Origin: Clavulina sp. PMI_390
Lineage: Eukaryota; Basidiomycota; Agaricomycetes; Cantharellales; Hydnaceae
DNA length: 51,941 bases
Direction: 5' to 3'
Assembly: GCA_015039315.1 (NCBI GenBank)
Contig: WIDE01000066.1
Coordinates: 27,627 to 79,567 of the forward strand
Position 1 is the stretch's first letter. Each line of letters begins with the position of its first letter. The position numbers and the translations under genes are program-made. Shown here piece by piece: positions 34,501 to 47,159 of this stretch. The notes beneath the pieces were generated by a model. The model saw nothing but the letters and a program-made list of their open reading frames with translations, was not told where the DNA came from and ran no database searches.

Positions 34501-37500
34501 AGCTCTTGCTCGAGCGCGAGTGTATCACCATGTGCAGCCTGCACCATCTCGGGGTTCTCGACGCGGTACAGGAGTTTGATCGCCTTGGAGTAGTTCATCA
34601 TGCCACTGATAGTCCGGTAGAGCGTCTGCGCACGAAGACTGGCCCAGATACGTGTACGCAGAGTGTACTCTGGTGACGATGATTTGAAGCCGATAAAGTA
34701 GAAAGGAAGATCGTCCGCCTTGCTCGACGTGTGATCCTTCTCGGCAGCACTCGCCGAGGCACTGGCACCGGGTTCAGCTTCCGCATCCTCTTCCGCAAGA
34801 ATCTTCGTGTCCCGCACAAAGTTGTCCCACTCGACAGGGTGCAGCTGCTTCAAGTACTCAAGCAGCGTCACACGCGTGTTCTGGTCCTCCTCACGAATGA
34901 TCTCTCGCAGACTGAGCAGGATCTTCTCCGAGTAATGGGGCGTGAGGACCGTGAACGTAGGCATATTCGCCACGGGAACAGGGTCCGGCATTGCAGTGGT
35001 AAGGGACTGCGCGAAGAACGAGATTCGTCGCTCCGCTTCACTGCCTTGTGGGACAAACTTGCCCTTGAAGGCCTTATCACGCTGAGAGGTGAAGAATGGG
35101 GGTGCGCGGAGTGTGCGGCGGCCATCAGGCCCTTGGACTTGGTGGTACAGGAGCTTCTGGACGTGTTCGATGGACAGCAGGTGTTCACGATACATCGAGA
35201 TGACGATTGCGTTCCAGACTTGAGACACGAGAACCTAAACGTAAAGAAGAGATGACGTAGAGAAAATTAGCTCGACATTCTGGGTCGAAGAACGAGGACA
35301 CATACCTTGGGCTTATAACGTGTATCCAGCTCGCCCGTCGCCAAGATCTTGGCGTATATCCTCTTGGGCAAACGCGTATAGACTTCGTACCACGGCGTCC
35401 AGATACTCAAGCCAAGTGCAAACGAGTGTCCCACACTAAACACGGTGTTCCAAATGACATACCACAAGAACGTATCCAAGAAGAACAAGGACAGGTCCAT
35501 GATATACATAAGTGTCAGCGTGAACGCAGCCTGGTTCGAGCACAGGATGGTTCCAAAGATCTTGTCTGTGCAGTTCTGCACACGCATGCCGACCATGACG
35601 AGGATGGGGTTTTTGAACGAGAGCGTCAGGAAGAAGTAGGATTCCGTAAACTTGCACCCGAAGATGAGGATCCAGAGCATGAAGCTTGCCGTGCGCGCGT
35701 CCCTGTCCATGGCGGGGTAGCTCGCAGTGAACGTCTGACTCGCGAGGTACTTGCGGCTCTTGCCTGATACACGATCGCCGAACATGCGTCCACTGGGGAT
35801 AAACCCAAACAGAGCAGTGACAGCCGCGGACAGGAAGAACTGCACGACTCCAATGATGAGCGGGATGCTGTTGAGCGTTCGCCCAGCGTCGATGCCCACG
35901 ATCCAGACGGTGGGACCACCCGTGAGCGCGAGGACGATGAGCAGGAAGAGGAAGCGTCGAGTCAAGTGGCTCGCGTTATTCCAGTTGGTAGGGACGACAG
36001 TAAACTCGGAGATAGTCGCACCGAGCTCAATGAGCGTCGCGACCGCACCACCAAGAGCCGTCACACTCCAAATCATAGCCGGCGTAGGGTTTTCGTTCAT
36101 GTACGTCTTGTAGATGTTCTGCGAGTTGTACGACGTGAAGAAGTAGTACATCGCAATGTGGATGACCCAAATACGGTTGAAGTGGATGAGTAGCTGTCGA
36201 TATGACCGTTTTTCGTAGTACGTCTTGAAGAATGCTTTTCCCCAGTCGATTCGGGAGAATTTCATGAAGCGTTGCGCCGGCGGAATATCGACGAGGCGAG
36301 TCTAGTGGCGGTGCGAGGGTCGAGGGACGTAAAAACACGGAGGGGAGAGGCCATCGCCGAGAATTGAGTAAAACCGACACCCGAGTAAAAAGACCCAGAT
36401 TTGTGGCAGGATGCAAATAACAATAGTGATGAATCCGTCAGTTTGGTGACTCACTCGACGGACGAGAAAATACGAGGGATGGAAACGAAACAAATCCAGA
36501 GCCACCCCAACAATGAACAATATTCGTCGCCGCCACCTCCCCATCATGACAGAAAACAAAATAGTCGAAATGAAGGACTTACCCTATCGACAAGCCGTAT
36601 CCTCGCAATGCCCTCAGGATACCAGAACAGCTGGTTGATATCATCATACCCAATAATCTGATAATGATCCTTCTCCCTCCTCACATGCTTGCCATCAATG
36701 ACCTCGTACCCCTGGTCGCGCATGTACTTGTACAACGGCTTGATGACCGTATTCAAATAAAGGCCCTCGGGCACAGGGTCGACTGCATTCTGGCACTCGG
36801 GCGAGCGATAGTAGTCGTCTGCGCACTTGAAGATGAAGCACAGTGTCTCAGGCACGAAGCGCACGTTGGCAGCCTCGCCCCAGCACAGCAAGAACAGCGC
36901 GACTTGGCGCAGTCGGTCGTACGGGTTCATGGCGTTCATGGCGTGCCGCCATCGATCGATAGCAGCCGTGAGCTTGACGTTCTTCGGCCCGCCTTTGCTG
37001 CCTCCTTTGGCACCTGCGGCCGGGATACCGGGGTTGTTGACGCGCCCAACGGCATCGTCGAGGTCGAGTTGCGCGGCAAAGTACCATTTGCGGTAGTTGG
37101 CGTGCTGGCCTCCAATGTAATCGGCGTGCACGGTCAGGAGAGCTTGGGAGGCGGACATGCGCGAGGCACGCGAGTCGAGGAGTTGCATAAGGAAGTCGAA
37201 CTGTGTATGTGGAGAGTCGCCGTCACAGTTTGTCATTTCGGCAGGTACGGGATCGGGATTCGGTCAGTGCAAATGCGATAGGTGATAGGTTCGTATCGGG
37301 GTTGATGCCGTCGCAGTTGTGCAGCGAACGGCGAATGTTCGTTTGAATGAATGAGAACAGAAAATAGGCGGCAGGGAACAAACACGTTGAATGATGGTGA
37401 CGACAACGCAGGAAAAAGAAGTGTCGCCATCGTTATATCACCATGTAGACGCCATGATCAGGTTGAATTTGAAAATGCCAATCGTGAAGGGGCGAGAAGT

Positions 37501-38729
37501 CATATATCGATCGTGAGCCAAAGGGGAATCGAAGTGCATCCGTGTGCGTGCGTGGGCAAGTTGAGCCACCAAGGAGGAGTACCACAGCGCCGTTATCATT
37601 GGCGCCCAAATCAGGAGTAGAAGGAGCAGCATCGCCGAATGATGGCGAGCAGCGTATCGAGTGTGAACGAAGCAAGAGGAGGTTCCCAAGCAGAGAGGTG
37701 TCGGTGAGCAGGTGTATAAAGGATGATTCATGGTGGAAACGAAATTGATGGAGCATAAGCCGCCAAGTTCAGGGCAAAGTGATCATAATGTCGTCGCATA
37801 GGTCGTCAAGATCAAGATATAGAGCAAGTGCATGGGAGAGGCGGCATAACCAGACGAAGAAAGGGAGGGTAAATGTTTCTCGTCAGATCTTGTGAGCGCC
37901 AAGAAGATAGGCTAATGATAACGCACGATATTTCGCATGTTCTCGCGCTGAAACCCGAACTTTTGTTGCAAGTCGAGGCAGATATCTGGTAAAAGCCGCC
38001 GGGCGCAAGGACAGCGATCCAGCCAGAGGGTCGGGACGAGTGGAGTTGCATTTATTCAGCAGCACCATGACGAATAAGCCAGTATACGAAATAAGGAAAA
38101 AAGGGCAAAAACCGAGGTCAGCGTCTCCTGGTTATCAGAGGATATGCTAGAGGGCATCAGAGACACGGACCTTCGATTTCTTCCATGGACAGCGGGACTT
38201 CCTTGTCGTTGGTCCAGGCAGGGTACGGCTGCTTGGATGCGGCACCAAAGTCGTTTCCTGGTGCGCCGGCGCTACTTGGGGGAGGGGCAAAGGTGTCATT
38301 TGAGGCTGTTGAGTAGGTGGATGGGGCGTATTGGGGACGGCCAAGTTGCTGCGGAGCGAAGGGGTTTGTGTTTGGTGGAGCTGGTGGGCCTCCAGGGCCT
38401 CCTGCGTCGTCGTGCAAGTATGTCAGTGAGGATTGCTAGTGGTTATTCCTTTACGAGATGGACAGACCCATGGATGGATATTGATTCAGGCTGGCGGTAG
38501 AGTCGTTGCCGGGCCCAATGAGGGCGGTGGTGCTCCGCATTGCCTGGTTGCGGGCGGTCTGAGGATCGGCCGCGTAGTTCTGCCGTTGTGCATAGGGGTT
38601 GGAGGATGGGCCAGGTGGTGGTGGGCCGCCGCCTCCGGGACGTGGACCTGCCATCTGGTTCATGTTGATTTGGGGAGGCCCTCCAGGCCGCGGGCCTCCT
38701 CCTGGTATCATCCTAGGCGGCTGCGCCAT
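31514..38729 (-). CDS. FKS1: 1,3-beta-glucan synthase catalytic subunit (GT48), multi-exon
   Basis: Plasma-membrane enzyme that makes cell-wall 1,3-beta-glucan from UDP-glucose under Rho1 control. It encodes about 1,780 residues. The start at 38729 opens a Pro/Gly/Asn-rich cytosolic N-terminus. Next come [19 protein letters not shown] and the FKS1_dom1 block [16 protein letters not shown] ... [19 protein letters not shown] ... [13 protein letters not shown]. Membrane helices follow (from about 36200), then the large cytosolic GT48 region: GARYAT-type blocks, [56 protein letters not shown]. The C-terminal helices end at [15 protein letters not shown] and then a short exon ending CSICQQI. The echinocandin hot-spot segments read FLTLSFKNP and DWIRRSIVS. 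One intron (37201-37926) is unusually long. It is divergent from the sterol glucosyltransferase gene. Confidence 0.95.
33339..33365 (-). other. FKS1: FKS1 hot-spot 2 segment
   Basis: Codes for DWIRRSIVS where yeast Fks1 has DWVRRYTLS. The arginine pair is kept, and the aromatic and Thr-Leu positions differ. Confidence 0.75.
35606..35632 (-). other. FKS1: FKS1 hot-spot 1 segment
   Basis: Codes for FLTLSFKNP at the place where yeast Fks1 has FLVLSLRDP. Changes in this segment are known to cause echinocandin resistance in ascomycete yeasts. Four of nine positions differ from the yeast form, including Asp to Asn at the penultimate position. Confidence 0.8.
37201..37926 (-). other. FKS1: Long 726-nt intron in FKS1
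   Basis: The donor GTGCGT follows the exon coding [11 protein letters not shown]. The acceptor CACAG precedes [11 protein letters not shown], and the join is in phase and matches the family. Most introns in the window are 45-90 nt. I see no coding frame of known family inside and no clear structured RNA. Confidence 0.7.
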
Positions 38730-39544
38730 TGGAGCAAGAAGTGTTGAGGCGCGTAGAAGGACGACGACGGCGACGAGAACACTGCTCGCAGAGGTAGAGG
38801 TTTACAGAAGAGAGGAAGAAGAGAAACGTGCGAGCCGGCTACTACTACGAAGAAAGAAAGAGACGAGACGAGGAGGAGAAACAGTCCCTTTCGTTTGTGA
38901 CCCGTTGTCGTCGTTTCGCAAATGAGCGTCACGTGATCAGAGGGCCGTCGGGCTCCTAGCAAGGGGCGGTGTCAGCGAGGACGTACATATCAGTGATGTG
39001 GAAAAGGTTTTTTACAAATACGAAATACAAATGTTCTTTATCAAACCGGGAGGCCTTTTCCTTGGCATGTCACCTTTGCACTGCGCCTCGTGCTTTCCGA
39101 CGTCATCATCAGCCAAAAGTCTCCATCCCATTGTTCCGCTGATTGAATTGAGCTGTTTCCCTCTATCTCGGCTCAAACACGCAAGCACTGTGCGTCGGCC
39201 AAACAGAACAAAACACGCAGCCGGGCAAACAACACCACACGGCAGTATAGAACACACACAGTCGCAGCCCCGGCGAGGACGATGCGCCCATCGTACGACT
39301 AGGCGCCTACCGGTCCACATCAACGCAACAAGTAGCATCGTACGATTGCACTCTTGTTGCACCACTTGCGAAATCCCCACGCTCTTTGACAAGGGGAGCC
39401 ATTTTCGGCACACGCACCTAGATTGGCAAGGGCATTCCGAATCTCAGTTGTCGTGTGCAGCACGCAGCATCGTCATAACGAAACAACAAATAGACTTCAA
39501 CCTTAACCCCCTCTATTAGCCTGCTTCTGACCAAGTCGGAAGAG
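38730..39544. promoter_or_regulatory. Divergent promoter region, FKS1 / sterol glucosyltransferase
   Basis: 815 bp between start codons. A TCACGTGA palindrome (38929-38936), which contains the CACGTG E-box bound by bHLH factors such as Cbf1-type proteins, lies about 200 bp upstream of the FKS1 start. The FKS1-proximal part is a purine-rich tract on plus (about 38750-38880). No exon was recognised. Confidence 0.4.
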
Positions 39545-42500
39545 ATGGCGTCAGCCCCTAACCCTAACGCGAATCCTAATCTCTCAAGCGCGAACGGGAA
39601 CGGAGCCGGTCCCACTCCGTCGTCGTCATCCTCCTCGACGCCGACCCCTGGCGCTGGTGCCCCCAACCCCCGACGCATGCCCTCCATGTCCTCCGAACGC
39701 ACCATCTCTGCCACTCGCTCGCTCTCTCCCGACGGCACCAATACAACCCCCGCACAACCAAGCATCATCAAGCGTGCCGTCCAGAGCACCGCCAACAAGC
39801 TGTCCCCCTCTCGTCGCACCAGTCTCATCAGCGCATCTGGCACACTCTCCACTTCCATCCCTGCTGCCGGTGCTGTTGGGAATAGTACTGCTACTAGCAC
39901 CAGTTCGGCAACCAAGATGAGTGCGTCGTCGGGCCCCGGCGGGACAAGCTCCAACGCAAGTGGATCGTCCCGACTGGCGTCTGCGTTGCGCAAGAGCAAC
40001 AAGCTTGCAAATACCCCCAAGAATACCTCTACCGCCTCAACGACGCCCCAATCGTCGATTCGTTCCACTTCTACGACCGCCACACGGCCGGCCCCCGTCA
40101 CACACGCCTCCTCAGAGAGCTCCGACAACGATCTCGAACCGATCCCTTCCAGTGCGTTCCCCTCCTTTCCATCCCTTATCCATCACACTTGAAACTGTAC
40201 GGGCCTGCTCAACTCACACCGATTGCTCCCTATAGCTCCCACGGCGATGTTCAAGTCTACCCCAGGGATGGGCGCTACCCCCAGCAGCAGCGCCGGTCCC
40301 CGACAGACGCATAGTCTTGCCCGATCGCACGCCGCCTTTACGCGGCCGCCGATGGACGGCAGTGTGAGTGTCCATCCCTTTTTTCTATTTTCTTTATTTC
40401 TTCATTCTTTTACTTTATTATCTACTATCCTTCTCCGTTTCTTTGCTCGATTTGCCATAGTGTATGCCTTTATTGGGTTCAGCCGTCTGTGTAAAACACG
40501 GCCCCGTACCGCGCTACCGAACTTATCTCCACTCTGTCTCTCCTCTCCTTTGCTTGCTTTCCCTTTCGTTTCGGTGTTATACTGTCTTGGTCTTCATCTC
40601 AACATCACCCCCTTCCTTTTCATACTCCTAATTTGACCCTATTTCTATCAAACGACTCACATTTACACAATGCTTGAACCCCCTTTACAGTTGCGTCAAG
40701 GGACACAGACGCTCATTCAGGCGCTACAAGCTATCCCCTGGGAGAACTCGGACGACGAAGACGACGACGGGGATCCCACTCGCGCAAGAGGCGAAGGTGC
40801 TCCCGGAATGGGCATGCTAGGAGGCGGAATCCTTTCCTCAGAGCCAGAAGAAGACGCAAGCGATAGTGAGAGCGAAGCTGAGGTCGCGAAGAACGAAGGC
40901 GATAGAGCAAGACGTGCGTATTCCATCCGTTTTTCCTTGGCGCTATTTAGCGAGCCTGTCTGCTAACTTGATCTTGAATATCCGTTGTGTTTCCTGCTTT
41001 TCCTGAAATTGTCTTGCTGTTATGCGGTGCTGATATGTGGGTGTCAATGTGTGTCTGATTGTCGACGCCGGGCTGGGTCGGACTGCCGACAACCGATCGC
41101 CTTTGGGGGCGATGCGGCCACGTTCTGATTGCGATGCGCCCTGGGGTGGTCTGGTGCTTCTGGCTGGACGCCTGTGGCAATGGGGATAATTGCTATATGA
41201 ACGGGGACGCTCGTTCGTCTGTTGGGTTTTCCCTCATTCGTCTGGTTGGGGGTGGCTTGCTTGCTTGCTTGCTTGCTTTGGGATTCGGCGGCCATCGCTT
41301 TGTCACCTGCTTTCTTGCTTCTGATTCTCTTTTCCTCCTGCCTATCTGCGTGCCCGCTTGGCTGATGTGATCCCACCCCCTTGATTGATCCCCTGCTTGC
41401 ATGCTTGCCTGTCTGTCTGGCATCACCCATCTTCTATAACTAACGAACAAACGCCGACATTAACATTGATCGTGCGGAGAGCAGATTACAAGCTCTCGTC
41501 CTCCATTCACACCATCCATCGGAACACGATCGAGACGCCTCGGATGATGATGGCCGCGTCGGCCATGGCCCCCTCGGCCTCTTCTTCTACTTCTCCCCCA
41601 TCCACTTCTTCGTCTGGGTTCACCAAGGACTACTTCAGCAAGCAACACGGCGGGTCCGTGAGGAAAGCGCCTGGTCCCAGTGCGCTTCGCGAGGGCATCA
41701 CAGCCTCATCGCCCGCTGATATCGACACCCCTTCTCCTAGTGCAGGTGTCAGTGGTAGTCCAGGAGTGATGAGCGATACGGAAGGCGACGAGGCGGATTT
41801 CGAGCAGAGCGCAGATGAGCTCGAGGTCGAAGTGCCAGGAGGCTTCAATACGAGCCCCAAGGGCAAGGGCAAGAGTCCTGCTGCAGCGGTGCAGGTGCAG
41901 GATCAGCGCCGCCGCTCCACGCTCAAGCCGACGTCACCACTGCTCTCACCTGCGATCCCAACGACGGGCAGCACGTCCTCGCCCGCACAAATCAACACTA
42001 TCACTGCGAACCCCAAGGCAGTGGTGAAGATTGTGACGCCCCCTGCATCTGCGTCCTCTCCTTCGTCGTCGCCTACGACGCCGACGCTCACGCCCCCTGC
42101 TGATCTGACGAGCCCTGCGACGCCTGTTGCGCCAGGGAGCATGATGCGTATGACGCCGTCGAGGTCTATGAGTGTGGCGACTGTGAGGCTGAAGAGGCGC
42201 ACCAAGTTGGCCGTGAAGCTCCGTGAGGTGTTTGGGATTGAGGGCATTACAGAGGTCGTTGCTGAGTTGCCGTGTTGGCTTTTGAGGAGTATCTGTAAGT
42301 CCCTTCTCTCTCTGGTGTCAGACTGTGGAAAGGGTGAGCAATAGTGAAACAATTGCCTGATCCCTGTATTGATTTTGTTAGTGCTACAAGGGTATATGTA
42401 CTTGACAAACTCCCATCTTTGCTTCTTTGCGCACATGCCAAGTCGCGAGGTCAGTTGAATCCCTCTATACGTCTTCCCTCCCCTTGATCGTAACAATAGA

Positions 42501-45500
42501 GATCTGACTCTTGTTATGTGGCTCTGGGTCTGTCTATCTTGAATCGGTTGTTTTTGTAACTTGTAGGATCAAGTACTCAAGTCGGGGACGATGGCGAAGA
42601 AGTCGACCCGCATGAAGCGGTGGGTGAAGCATTGGTTCGTGCTGAAGAATGACGTGCTGTCGTGGTATCATTCGTCAACCGTACGTTCTCAGTCTATTCA
42701 ACCACGTAATCTGGATATCTGTTGACTCAATCTGGCTCGGTTTGTATCATGCAGGACCCCTATTTCCCGCATGGAAATATTGATCTGCGCTACGCTATCT
42801 CATGCGATCCTATTGAAGATCACCACAGCACGCCTGCTCCACAGCCTCCATCGACTACTGGGGCTTCCTCTTCTACTCCTCCTGCTCCGGTCTCCACCGG
42901 CAAGACCTTCAAGCTTCGCACTAATGCAAAGACAATCACCCTTTCAGCGGACTCGACTCCTTCCCGTGACGAGTGGGTCAAGGCAATCAGAAAGGTCATC
43001 TTCAAGGCCCAGAACGCGGGTGAGAGTGTCAAGATTGCTATTCCATATGCTGTGATCCTTGATGTGGAGAAGAGCTCTGCGATGGACTTCAGTGAGACGG
43101 TCGAGGTAAAGGTCGTTGACCGCACGAGCCCCGGAGCTGGGGCTGCCGCGGGTGCAAGCGCCGCGGGAGCAGCGCAGAATACCTTTGTGATGGACTCGTA
43201 TTTCTTTGCTTACTTCCAAAGCCTCCCTGAGGCGCTACAGCAAATCCGCGAGGTTGTAAAGGCATACAAGGCCGCTGGACCCGGTGGTGGCCGTGGTGTG
43301 GATGGAGCGCAAGTCGTCCCCATCCCACATTCTGGCCATCATCAAGATGTATCGCTTGTTGTAAGTGATACGACGCTCCAACGCTCACCGTCATCGGGCT
43401 CGCGCCTCGGCTCCGTTGGTATGGAAGAGCAGCTCTCAGGAGGGTCGTCCCACTCTCATCACCATAATGGAAGTGGCCACGGCTTCAGCTTAACCTCGCT
43501 CCTGCGCCCCAGCGTCGGCCTGCCATCCATGCCTTCTCTGCCAATTCCAACACTTCCCAGCATCTTGAGACGCACGACTTCACCAAACGAGACGAGTGCA
43601 CATGATCATGCCTTAGATGATGGTTCCGATCCCGCGCATGACTATACACATGTCCTTCCTGACACGCGCGGAAGCAACGTCCTTTCTCCTGCAAGCACTT
43701 CTGCGTCTCTTTCAAGTGCCACTGGTCGTGTGGCAAGCATGATGAGCACCGCCACCACAGACAGTATGAGCACTGTCAGCGGAGTGACCACCCGCCAAGG
43801 CCATGGTACGAGTCCCAGTACCGCGTCGATGATGATGATGCAGCGGGATCACGGGCTAACGTACCCACCCTCTACTCCCCCTCTGCCTCCCACAATAGAA
43901 ACCACTCCAAGCGATCATCACCAGCTACAGCATCATGCGCACTCGGCTCCGCCACCTCTAACTCATTCGAATCTCTCTCATTCCAGCTCTGTGTCTGGGC
44001 ACAGCCATAAGTCGTCGTGGAGCGGAGTCGTGCCCTCGTGGTTGAAATCGCCCTCAAAGCGTCTTTGGGCTGCTCCAGGCCTCATGGCTGCGGGCGTTGG
44101 TTCCTCCGGCTCCAACAGCCCAGCCGGCTCTTCCTACGGAGTGGGCATTACTGGTTCACCAAGCGAATTGCCTCCTGTGCTAGAAACTAGCACTCGTCCG
44201 GAGGGCGCCGCTGATGAGGAGCATCACCCACATCGCGGCTCGACGGGTGATTCTTCTGGATCGGGCCCAACGAGCGATGCTGGGCACCACCTTGGGTTCT
44301 CAATGCTCGAGGCGCCTGCAGGCTTTGCGGACCATGGACAGGATGCTGCTGTCGTAGAGAAGTTCAGGAAACAATTCGCGATGGATGAGAAGGAGCAGTT
44401 GATTGGCTGTAAGCTTCTCTTCCTCCTTTCTTGAGAATTCAATCATTAACATGTTTCTTCGACAGATGTCACTGGCTCGCTATTCCGCGTGCTTCCGCTC
44501 TCGGGGAAGATGTACGTTTCGACGAACTATTTGTGCTTCCGCTCGTCCCAACCATTGAGCCGAACAAGGGTTAGTCTGCTATTGGTTCAACCTCACTTAT
44601 CGTCTCTGACCAGATGACTTTTCCAACTAGATGATGTTACCTTTACGAGACATTCTGTCAACGGAAAGAACCAAGGCGTTCCGTTTCGGGCACTCCGGTC
44701 TTATCATCATCATCAAGGGTCACGAAGAGCTCTTCTTTGAGTTTAGTAGTGAGGGGAGACGCGAAACCCTCCTCAGCCTGCTTGAGCGCCAGCTGAATGA
44801 TGTAAGGAAGCGTCTCGATGCACCCGACGCCCCAGTGACACAAGGCCAGCAAGAGGCACTCATTCTGGAGGAGCTCGACTCATCCGGCCTTGGCGGTGAA
44901 ATCGATGTCAATGGAAGTACCTCACACCTTCCTTCCACTGAAAACGAGAATCTGCCTGCGGTTATGTTCACCTCAATGAGCTCGACGTTCCTTAGCTTCA
45001 AGCCCACCAAGCCCCTGCGTTTCACATGTCTCACTATTGGTTCACGTGGTGATGTACAGCCGTACATCGCTCTGTGCAAGGGCCTCAAAGCTGATGGGCA
45101 TCAAGTACGTATCGCGACTCACGTCGAGTACAAGGAATGGATTGAGGGACACGGCATCGAGTTTGGGCTTGTTGGTGGTGATCCTGCTGAGCTGATGCGG
45201 ATCTGCGTCGAGAACGGCACGTTCACTGTCAGCTTCCTGAAAGAGGGTCTGCTCAAGTTCCGTGGATGGGTGGATGACCTCCTCAAGACGAGCTGGGACG
45301 CGTGCCAGGGCTCTGATGTGTTGATCGAGTGCCCAAGTGCAATGGGTGGTATCCATATCGCGGAGGCTATGCGGATTCCATATTTCCGCGCATTCACGAT
45401 GCCTTGGACGCGAACAAGGGCGTACCCCCATGCCTTCGCTGTTCCAGAGCGAAAGATGGGAGGGAGTTACAACTACATGGTAAGTCTAAATAGTCTAGAT

Positions 45501-46901
45501 TGAGATGTCAGACATTAACTCTAGATTCCAAAACTAGACCTATGTCATGTTTGACCAAGTCTTCTGGAGGGCAACTGCGGGGCAGATCAACCGATGGAGA
45601 CGTCACGTTTTGGGTCTCGAGAGCACGAGCCTTGACAAGATGGCGCCCCACAAAGTTCCGTTCCTCTACAACTTCTCCCCTACTATTGTTCCGCCGCCTC
45701 TGGATTGGTATGAGTGGATTCGGGTCACAGGTAAGCGATACGTAATCCCAGGGCAAAGACAGCCGCCTTATTTTCTTCCTCAGGCTTCTGGTTCCTCGAC
45801 GCCGCGGATGACTCTTCGAAGAAGAAGTGGGAGCCGCCAGAAGACCTCGTCAAATTCATCGATGGAGCCCATGCGATCGGCAAGAAGGTGGTCTACATCG
45901 GATTTGGCAGCATTGTCGTTTCGGATCCAGAGGGCATGACTCGCACCGTTGTTGAGGCTATTGTACAGAGTGGTGTCTACGCTATCTTGTCAAAGGGCTG
46001 GTCGGATCGTCTTTCCACAAAGAAAGGTCACCACCCCGAAGGCGATAATGCGACACTCCCGACGCCGCCGGCTCTGCCTCCTCAAATCTACTCAATTCAA
46101 TCTATTCCTCACGACTGGCTCTTCCCTCGAATTGACGGTGCTTGCCATCATGGTGGTGCTGGGACCACCGGAGCTAGCTTGCGAGGTACGTTTACATCCT
46201 AGTGTTCATAATTCACCTTTTCAGTTCTAACTCGTTCCTTTCAGCCGGTATCCCTACGATCATCAAGCCTTTCTTCGGTGACCAGTTCTTCTGGGGCGAC
46301 CGTGTAGAAGCGATGGGCATCGGCTCTAGTGTCCGCAAATTAACGGTCGATCACCTTGCTGAGGCGCTCAAGCTCGCTACAACGGACGAGAAGCAGATTG
46401 AGAGAGCAAAGATCGTTGGCGAGAAGATCCGAGCAGTGAGTGATATGATACATTTGGTATTGCGGCCTTCTCTGATCAATACATCCCCAATTCTAGGAAA
46501 ATGGCGTGAAGAATGCTATCGAGGCAATCTATCGTGACCTGGAGTACGCCCGCAGCCTTATCAAGCCAGCACCAGAGCCGTCAACACCTGAGGAGAAGCC
46601 CAAGGTTCTTCTGGATACCAGCGAGAAGCCCTCTCGTGTTGGAATGGCGTCACCTCGTTCGTCATTTGCTAGCGCGAGCGGATCGACCGAGTGGAGCGTC
46701 ATCTCTGGGGACGAACATACTTCGCCACGTCGCGATCGTGCTAGCCTCGACGTCCCAACGTCACCTAGCAAGCGGTCCAGTCGAGTCGGACTCCCTGGGT
46801 TTTCTGCCATTCAGGATGCGTTCTCAATTCACCGCAGTAGTTCCAAACGATCCAATGCCAATGCACCCGGTGCTGGGCATCGCAGCGACAGTGATGCTTA
46901 G
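39545..46901 (+). CDS. ATG26: Sterol 3-beta-glucosyltransferase (UGT51/Atg26 type), about 13 exons
   Basis: Membrane-associated enzyme that moves glucose from UDP-glucose to ergosterol; in some fungi it is needed for pexophagy. It encodes about 1,900 residues against about 1,200 in yeast. The N-terminal 300 or more residues are Ser/Thr/Pro-rich and low in complexity (exons 39545-40151, 40236-40363, 40691-40913). From 41485 there is [15 protein letters not shown] and [16 protein letters not shown] 1 ([22 protein letters not shown] ... [13 protein letters not shown]), a PH domain ([19 protein letters not shown], split by a long low-complexity insert) and GRAM 2 ([20 protein letters not shown]) follow. 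The GT1 domain starts at [20 protein letters not shown] and holds the UDP-sugar site [18 protein letters not shown] and [12 protein letters not shown]. The tail is Ser-rich. The three 5' exons join in phase but are less certain to belong to this gene. Confidence 0.92.
40364..40690 (+). other. Pyrimidine-rich 327-nt intron in the sterol glucosyltransferase gene
   Basis: Donor GTGAGT at 40364 and acceptor TTTACAG at 40690, joined in phase 0. The left half is almost pure T/C (about 40378-40440). Confidence 0.6.
40914..41484 (+). other. 571-nt intron in the sterol glucosyltransferase gene
   Basis: Donor GTGCGT at 40914 and acceptor GAGAGCAG at 41484. The split codon becomes CAT, restoring the frame of [11 protein letters not shown]. 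It holds a CTTG microsatellite at 41256-41278. An alternative is that the 5' three exons are a separate gene and transcription of the glucosyltransferase starts within this stretch. Confidence 0.5.
41256..41278 (+). repeat. CTTG tetranucleotide microsatellite
   Basis: Five full CTTG units plus CTT, inside the 571-nt intron. Further scattered TTGC and CTTG units occur in the next 150 bases. Confidence 0.9.
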
Positions 46902-47159
46902 TCTCTTGATTGTTTTCTAATTTTTGTGCTATGTCAACATACAGTTTCTTGGTTTTATTGTACATAATGCTTTGCTCATCCAGTGCCCAAATCCATAGTC
47001 TGCTCTCTTGCCCAATGCGTAGACCTGGAGACCCCGGCCGCTGAGTGTGACATCGCGTCTTGGAGTTGGAGTCACACGAAGGCGTTGGCCTGACCCGACG
47101 CAAATTAGTCCCACTCAGCTCACCTGGAGTGAACAGCTCCGGCTGCAAGTCCTGTCACA

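Noticed and set aside
34203..35255. Plus-strand open frames of 99 and 174 residues opposite FKS1
   Set aside because: They are antisense shadows of the highly conserved FKS1 catalytic exon, caused by its codon use.
37351..37748. Short frames inside the long FKS1 intron as a nested gene
   Set aside because: Frames are 60-107 codons on both strands, low in complexity and without motifs. There is no evidence beyond openness.
39556..39567. CCCTAACCCTAA as a telomere-like repeat
   Set aside because: Only two units, inside codons for APNPNANP at the start of the sterol glucosyltransferase gene; it is not an interstitial telomere array.
41059..41370. 103-residue plus-strand frame within the 571-nt intron
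   Set aside because: Its hydrophobic look comes from the CTTG repeat and GC-rich intron sequence, and it does not join either flanking exon.
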